64,000 nt of DNA from Arthrobacter_D sp015752045 (GTDB lineage Bacteria; Actinomycetota; Actinomycetes; Actinomycetales; Micrococcaceae): positions 124,001 through 188,000 of the forward strand of contig NZ_JADOUS010000007.1 in assembly GCF_015752045.1 (NCBI RefSeq). Reading direction: 5' to 3'. How positions within the stretch are numbered: position 1 is the stretch's first letter; the number at the start of each line of letters is the position of its first letter. This document shows positions 59,964-64,000 of this stretch, piece after piece. A program made the translations under genes and the position numbers. Below the pieces are notes generated by a model that saw only the letters and a program-made list of their open reading frames with translations, did not search any database and was not told where the DNA came from.

Positions 59964-61495
59964 GCGGCACGCTCCTGCAGCCGGAAGCCGAGAGCGGTGA
60001 CGACGTCGTCCGCCTCAGGGCGGGAGCGCCCGGCCAGGTCCGCAATGGTCCACGCGACGCGCAGGACCCTGTCCCAGCCGCGAGCGCTGACGAGATTCCG
60101 GTCGAGCGCGCGATCGAGTGAGGCCGTGACCGCCCGGGGAAGCGCGAGCTCACCGCGGAGGATCCTCCCCTGGACCTCCGCGTTGGTGGCGTAGTCCCAG
60201 CGGTGGAGGCGTTCCCGCTGGGCTGCCCGCGCCTCGGCGACCCTGCCCGCCACGGCCGCGGAGGTCTCGGCCGACCGGACGTCCACGTAGTCGACCAGAC
60301 TCACACGCTGGACGGCCAGTTGCAGGTCGACGCGGTCCAGGAGCGGCCCAGAGAGGCGGTTGAAGTACCTCCGGCGCTGCTGCGCGGTACACATGCAGTC
60401 GATCCCCTTCCCGTTCGCGAGACCGCAGGGGCAGGGGTTCAGGGCCAGGACGAGCTGGAACCGGGCAGGGTAGGACGCCGTGCCGGAGGCCCGGTGCAGG
60501 ACCAGCCTGCCGCTCTCGAGCGGCTCGCGCAGCGCCTCGAGCACGCGTCTCTCGTACTCGGGCGCCTCATCGAGGAACAGGATGCCCCGATGCGCCCGGG
60601 AGGCAGCGCCCGGTCTCGGGATGCCGGTGCCACCCCCGATGATCGATGCGGGCGTCGCCGTGTGGTGCGGGCTCTCGAAGGGCGGCTTCCGCACCAGCTC
60701 GGTGCAGAACCGTTCGCCGGAGAGGCTGTGGATCGCCGACACCTCCATCGCGTGGTCGTCCTCGAGATCCGGGAGGATGCCCGGCAGCCGCTCCGCGAGC
60801 ATCGTCTTGCCAGCGCCCGGCGGTCCGACCATGAGGAGATGGTGGGCGCCCGCGGCGGCGATCTCGAGCGCGAACCTCGCCTCGTGCTGGCCCGCGATGT
60901 CGGAGAGATCCCGGGCCGGCAGGGGCCGTGCCGTGTGGACGACCGGTTCGCTGCGGACGACGGGCTCGGGCAGCGTGACCTGCGCGGCGTCCGCACCGAA
61001 GGCCAGCACCACCTCGGCGAGCGTGCGGTAGGACCCGACCTCGGCGGCCGGGACGAGGGCTGCCTCCGGCGCGTTCTCCTCCGCGACGATGATGCGATGG
61101 TGCCCGGCCTCCACGGCAGCCATCACCGCGGGCAGCACACCGCGGACCGGCCGGAGCTGCCCGTCCAGCCCCAGCTCGGCGATGAAGACCGTGGACCCAA
61201 CGCCGCGGACATCGCCCGCCGCGGCCAGCGCCGACATGACGATCGCGAGGTCGAAGGACGACCCCCGCTTCGGCAGGGACGCGGGGATCAGGTTCACCGT
61301 GATCTTCCGACGGCTGAGCGGCACGCCGGCGTTGCGGGCCGCGGCCCTGATCCGGTCCTTGGCCTCGTTGAGCGCCGCGTCCGGGAGGCCGAGCAGCACG
61401 AACGCGGGCAGGGTCTGCCCGATGTCCGCCTCGACCTCCACCACATGCCCGTTCATGCCCACGAGGGACACGGCGTAGGTACGTCCGAGCGCCAT
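59960..61495 (-). CDS. comM: YifB/ComM-family Mg chelatase-like AAA+ ATPase
   Basis: A 511-residue AAA+ protein. The Lon-like N-terminal domain (LVGMNGHVVEVEADIGQTLP, with NLIPASLPKRGSSFDLA) is followed by Walker A GPPGAGKT, the Walker B segment GILFLDEAPEYERRV and a C-terminal domain with a cysteine set (NPCPCG, DCMCT). ComM is a helicase that promotes branch migration during natural transformation. The ATG at 61495 overlaps the yraN stop by one base (TGATG). It stands with dprA in the conserved actinobacterial order. Confidence 0.93.
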   Translation of the reverse strand: MALGRTYAVSLVGMNGHVVEVEADIGQTLPAFVLLGLPDAALNEAKDRIRAAARNAGVPLSRRKITVNLIPASLPKRGSSFDLAIVMSALAAAGDVRGVGSTVFIAELGLDGQLRPVRGVLPAVMAAVEAGHHRIIVAEENAPEAALVPAAEVGSYRTLAEVVLAFGADAAQVTLPEPVVRSEPVVHTARPLPARDLSDIAGQHEARFALEIAAAGAHHLLMVGPPGAGKTMLAERLPGILPDLEDDHAMEVSAIHSLSGERFCTELVRKPPFESPHHTATPASIIGGGTGIPRPGAASRAHRGILFLDEAPEYERRVLEALREPLESGRLVLHRASGTASYPARFQLVLALNPCPCGLANGKGIDCMCTAQQRRRYFNRLSGPLLDRVDLQLAVQRVSLVDYVDVRSAETSAAVAGRVAEARAAQRERLHRWDYATNAEVQGRILRGELALPRAVTASLDRALDRNLVSARGWDRVLRVAWTIADLAGRSRPEADDVVTALGFRLQERAA

Positions 61496-61851
61496 CAGAT
61501 CACGGCCCGCACGTGTTCGATGCGCGGTGTTCCCGTGCCGTCGTCGAGCACGCCGACGGCGTCGATCCGGAAACCGCTGAACCGCCGGTTGTGCGCGCGG
61601 GCCCACTGCGAGGCGAGCAGATACAGCCTCTGGAGCTTGGCGGCCGTGATGGCCTCGAGGGGTTGCCCGAAATCGTCCGAGCTGCGCGTCTTGACCTCGA
61701 CGACCACGAGGGTGGACCCGTCCACCGCCACGAGGTCGATCTCCCCCGCCGGGCACCGCCAGTTCCGATCCACGATCGTCAGACCGGCCCGCTCCAGGAA
61801 GACGGCGGCTGTCGCTTCCCCGCGACGCCCCAATTGATCCTTCGCCAACAT
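61495..61851 (-). CDS. yraN: YraN-family (UPF0102) endonuclease-like protein
   Basis: A 118-residue protein of the Holliday-junction-resolvase-like fold. GRRGEATAAVFLERAGL, DRNWRCPAGEIDLVAVDG and LVVVEVKTRSSDDFGQP form the PD-(D/E)xK-type core (Glu, Asp, ExK). The ATG at 61851 is preferred because GGAGG lies eight bases upstream; a GTG nine bases earlier would overlap that site. First gene of yraN-comM-dprA. Confidence 0.9.
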   Translation of the reverse strand: MLAKDQLGRRGEATAAVFLERAGLTIVDRNWRCPAGEIDLVAVDGSTLVVVEVKTRSSDDFGQPLEAITAAKLQRLYLLASQWARAHNRRFSGFRIDAVGVLDDGTGTPRIEHVRAVI

Positions 61852-62046
61852 GGCTATCACCTCCGCCCCCAGCCTCGTCGCGGCGGGTGGCCCCCACGGG
61901 GCGTCGGGCGGCTATGTGGACAACCAGACGACGCCGCCCCGGTCCACACGCCGGACACGGCACTGGTGGACGGACCGGCGTCGTCCTAGCGTGGAGGTGC
62001 AGCGGCAGCCGGCCGGCCGCCGCGCAGTCGACGGATGGAGGACACC

Positions 62047-62345
62047 GTGTCAGAGCAGAGTGATGTCATTCCCGGTGGGACCGAAGCGGATCTCCAGGGG
62101 CAGCGGGCCTCGGCCGGGGCCGGGGCGGCGAGCATGGCTGCGGCCGGTGAGGGGACGGGAGGCTCGGAGGCCGACCGGCAGGAACAGGACACCCCCTCGA
62201 CGTCGGTGCCCCCGGCGGTGGTGTGGGCATCGCTGGCGAAGGGACAGGCGGCTCGGAAGCCGATCGCCTGGAGCAGGCCGCGGACGTGCCGCTCGATGCC
62301 GAGGACGCCTTCCCGCACGGGAGCGGGGACGACACCGGGTCCTGA
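62047..62345 (+). pseudogene. Small acidic repeat protein gene with a frameshift
   Basis: The gene starts at GTG 62047 with GGAGG five bases upstream. Its first half (frame of 62047) contains EGTGGSEADRQEQ at 62149-62187; the same motif, EGTGGSEADRLEQ, recurs at 62238-62276 in another frame, which then reads on through AADVPLDAEDAFPHGSGDDTGS to TGA at 62343-62345. Of eight differences between the two 39-base copies, seven are synonymous third-position changes in their respective frames, so both were under protein-level selection. One missing base, most simply in the C5 run at 62209-62213, restores a 99-residue acidic protein. As it stands, translation continues out of frame to 62376. Sequencing error, phase variation or decay are all possible. 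Confidence 0.65.
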
Positions 62346-62475
62346 CGTGGTGGGACCCGGCGTCCTGACGGGGTAGCACCTGTCTACCGCGGTTCGGCAG
62401 GCCCCGCTCGCCGTGGCGGTAGGACCTCGGGCCTGGAGGTAGCCAGGACCCCCCGCCGTGGGCGCCCGGAGGGCG

Positions 62476-62802
62476 TCAGTTGCCCAGGGTGCCGTCCTTG
62501 GGCAACGCGATGTCGTCCGACTTGGCGAGCTCCTCCACGTTGACGTCCTTGAACGTGATGACGCGGACGTTCTTCACGAAGCGGGCCGAGCGGTACACGT
62601 CCCACACCCACGCGTCCTGCAGCGTCAGGTCGAAGTAGACCTCGCCGTCGGCAGAGCGCGCCTGGAGGTCCACGTGGTTGGCCAGGTAGAACCGGCGTTC
62701 CGTCTCCACGACATAGCTGAACAGTCCCACGACGTCCCGGTACTCGCGGTAGAGCTGGAGCTCCATGTCTGTTTCGTAGTTCTCAAGATCCTCGGCACTC
62801 AT
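62476..62802 (-). CDS. DUF2469-family protein
   Basis: A 108-residue conserved actinobacterial protein (Rv2901c-like). YETDMELQLYREYRDVVGLF and RRFYLANHVDLQ, DLTLQDAWVWDVYRSARFVK and VRVITFKDVNVEEL make up nearly the whole family profile. The ATG at 62802 follows the rnhB stop by seven bases; a GTG at 62820 would overlap the Shine-Dalgarno. Function unknown. Confidence 0.9.
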   Translation of the reverse strand: MSAEDLENYETDMELQLYREYRDVVGLFSYVVETERRFYLANHVDLQARSADGEVYFDLTLQDAWVWDVYRSARFVKNVRVITFKDVNVEELAKSDDIALPKDGTLGN

Positions 62803-62809
62803 TCGACCA

Positions 62810-63562
62810 TCATCCTCCACTTTCCATACGGGCTGCGCCGGGCCGGTCTAGGCTCCCCAGACGCCAGGTCCTTCGGTGGTACGCACTGGGGCCGGCCGCG
62901 TCGATGGCCGCGCGATGACCCTCCGTCGCATAGCCCTTGTTCACGTCCCACCCGAACTCCGGATGGTCCGCGGCGAGCGACACCATCAGGGCATCCCGCT
63001 CCACCTTGGCCAGTACGCTGGCTGCCGCCACGCTCAGGCACGTCAGGTCCGCCTTGATCCGGGTGTGGACCGGGGCGGTGCATCCGGCGAGGTCCACCTG
63101 CTCGACCGGGGCGCACGCGCCGTCGTCCGTCCCGTAAAGCACCCCCTGGGACCGCGCGGACAGCCAGTCGTGGTTACCGTCGAGGATGACGACGTCGGGG
63201 GTGACGGTGTCCAGGACCGAGGCCCAGGCCCTGCCCCCGGCTGCGCGCAGCGCGGACATCAGTCCCAGCGCGTCGATCTCGGCTGCCGAGGCGTGGCCGA
63301 CGGCGGACGCGACGGACCAGCGGCGGATGCGGGGCACGAGCGCCTCGCGCTCGGACGGAGGGAGCAATTTGCTGTCCCGCACGCCGCGCAGAGGGGAGGG
63401 CGCACCGAGGTCGACGACGACGATGCCCACCGACACCGGCCCGGCCAGGGCCCCCCTGCCGACCTCGTCGCATCCGGCCACGTAGCGATGACCGGCAGTG
63501 GCGAAGGACTTCTCGACGCTCAGGGTGGGCGCGGTGGAGCGTTTCCTGCGCAGGGCCGTCAT
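62810..63562 (-). CDS. rnhB: Ribonuclease HII
   Basis: A 250-residue enzyme that removes ribonucleotides from DNA. Catalytic Asp/Glu are in AGCDEVGRGALAGPV, with DSKLLPPSERE, VILDGNHDWL (Asp) and KADLTCLSVAAASVLAKVERD (Asp). GWDVNKGYATEGHRAAI is typical. The ATG overlaps the lepB stop (ATGA), so rnhB follows lepB in one operon. Confidence 0.94.
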   Translation of the reverse strand: MTALRRKRSTAPTLSVEKSFATAGHRYVAGCDEVGRGALAGPVSVGIVVVDLGAPSPLRGVRDSKLLPPSEREALVPRIRRWSVASAVGHASAAEIDALGLMSALRAAGGRAWASVLDTVTPDVVILDGNHDWLSARSQGVLYGTDDGACAPVEQVDLAGCTAPVHTRIKADLTCLSVAAASVLAKVERDALMVSLAADHPEFGWDVNKGYATEGHRAAIDAAGPSAYHRRTWRLGSLDRPGAARMESGG

Positions 63563-64000
63563 GGACCGGTGGGCGTGGGAGCTGGAGTGGCGGCGGAAGT
63601 CGGCCGCGCATCGGTCTCGGGCTCGGGTACGCCGTCGAACACCTCCGATGGGGTGCCGAGGAGACCGATCCGGTTCAGCGGCCAGGCGATGACCGCGGCC
63701 CTGCCCTCGACGTCGTCGATCTGGACGAAACCCGCACCGGGCTTGTCCCGGTTGGCCCGCGAGTCGGCGGAGGCGTTGCGGTGGTCCCCCATCACCCAGA
63801 GCTTGCCCTCGGGCACGACCACGTCGAAGGGCACGTCCGAGGGGCTTGCTCCCGGGTAGAGGTACGGCTCGTCGAGCGGCTCGCCGTTGACGGTGAGGCG
63901 GCCCTGGGCGTCGCAGCAGATGACGTGGTCACCCGGGAGCCCGATGACACGCTTCACCAGGTGCTGCTGGGACTCGTCGGGGGCGAGACCGATGAAGACG
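63559..64000 (-). CDS. lepB: Signal peptidase I (N-terminus off the right edge)
   Basis: The visible 146 residues are the C-terminal part of a membrane-anchored S26 peptidase. The catalytic Lys is in HLVKRVIGLPGDHV, and WVMGDHRNASADSR is the conserved C-terminal signature. The nucleophile Ser and the membrane anchor lie beyond the window edge. A Pro/Thr/Ala tail ends the protein. The stop overlaps the rnhB start. Confidence 0.92.
   Translation of the reverse strand, partial: VFIGLAPDESQQHLVKRVIGLPGDHVICCDAQGRLTVNGEPLDEPYLYPGASPSDVPFDVVVPEGKLWVMGDHRNASADSRANRDKPGAGFVQIDDVEGRAAVIAWPLNRIGLLGTPSEVFDGVPEPETDARPTSAATPAPTPTGP

Noticed and set aside
62047..62376. An intact 109-residue protein read straight through the frame of 62047
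   Set aside because: The second half in this frame is Arg/Pro-rich shadow sequence, whereas the alternative frame repeats the first half's motif with synonymous changes, so the straight reading is not the selected one.

Overview
The window is a stretch of high-GC actinobacterial chromosome (roughly 70% G+C), almost certainly from the Micrococcaceae (Arthrobacter and relatives). The basis is gene content and order: fasR-fabD-fabH-acpP-fabF with a PucR-type FasR, the aceE / DUF3052 / AhpE block, rnhB-DUF2469-yraN-comM-dprA-xerC, clpX-clpP2-clpP1-tig, an MptB-like mannosyltransferase, and mycothiol-linked enzymes (an arsenate-mycothiol transferase and an Rv2466c-like DsbA-fold protein). No phage, transposon, plasmid or CRISPR feature is visible. 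Both ends cut a gene: a flavoprotein on the left and signal peptidase I on the right.

Layout. 1-4475: arsenic-resistance cluster, with a flavoprotein and a thioredoxin-type arsC leftward, and arsR, an arsenate-mycothiol transferase and ArsB rightward, around a shared promoter/operator. 4494-6547: a MerR-type regulator divergent from a SulP anion transporter. 6637-13000: valS, the Rv2466c-like protein, gap, clpX. 13148-16251: clpP2, clpP1 and tig, with a candidate ClgR site. 16321-18000: tRNA-Pro, tRNA-Gly, a Nei-type glycosylase and rpiB. 18209-28264: pepN, osmC-like, mscS-like plus truncated haemoglobin, thioesterases, ettA, a lipoprotein, ssb, tRNA-Arg. 28336-33292: DUF3224, mptB-like, orn, tRNA-His, acyl-CoA dehydrogenase, def. 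33324-35611: MFS transporter, a gene-free interval with a candidate structured RNA, and RNase P RNA. 35688-44768: yaaA, an RNase HI-VOC fusion, a zinc-ribbon coiled-coil protein, Nif3-like, msrA, cysK-cysE, gnd, rlmN, tRNA-Val. 44832-47844: two very small genes, a secreted Pro-rich protein, and sirtuin/peroxiredoxin/DUF3052. 48193-56162: aceE and the fatty-acid synthesis operon with its activator. 56289-64000: DUF3145, xerC, an Ogt homologue lacking its catalytic Cys, dprA, comM, yraN, a frameshifted acidic-protein gene, DUF2469, rnhB, lepB.

How genes work together. The ars genes couple arsenate reduction by two chemistries to arsenite efflux under an As(III)-responsive ArsR. AceE makes the acetyl-CoA that feeds the adjacent FAS II genes, whose activator gene fasR and first gene fabD both carry the same 17-bp inverted-repeat box. 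cysE and cysK form the two-step cysteine pathway. ClpX, ClpP1/P2 and trigger factor form a proteostasis block. Many genes here have a -10 hexamer exactly six bases before ATG/GTG, predicting leaderless mRNAs.

Most worth a second look: the promoter-driven structured RNA candidate near rnpB; the shared FasR-type boxes; the RNase HI-VOC fusion; the Ogt homologue with PGHR instead of PCHR; the frameshifted gene at 62047 whose repeated motif is conserved codon by codon in two frames; and a 32-residue Cys-rich leaderless protein at 44832.
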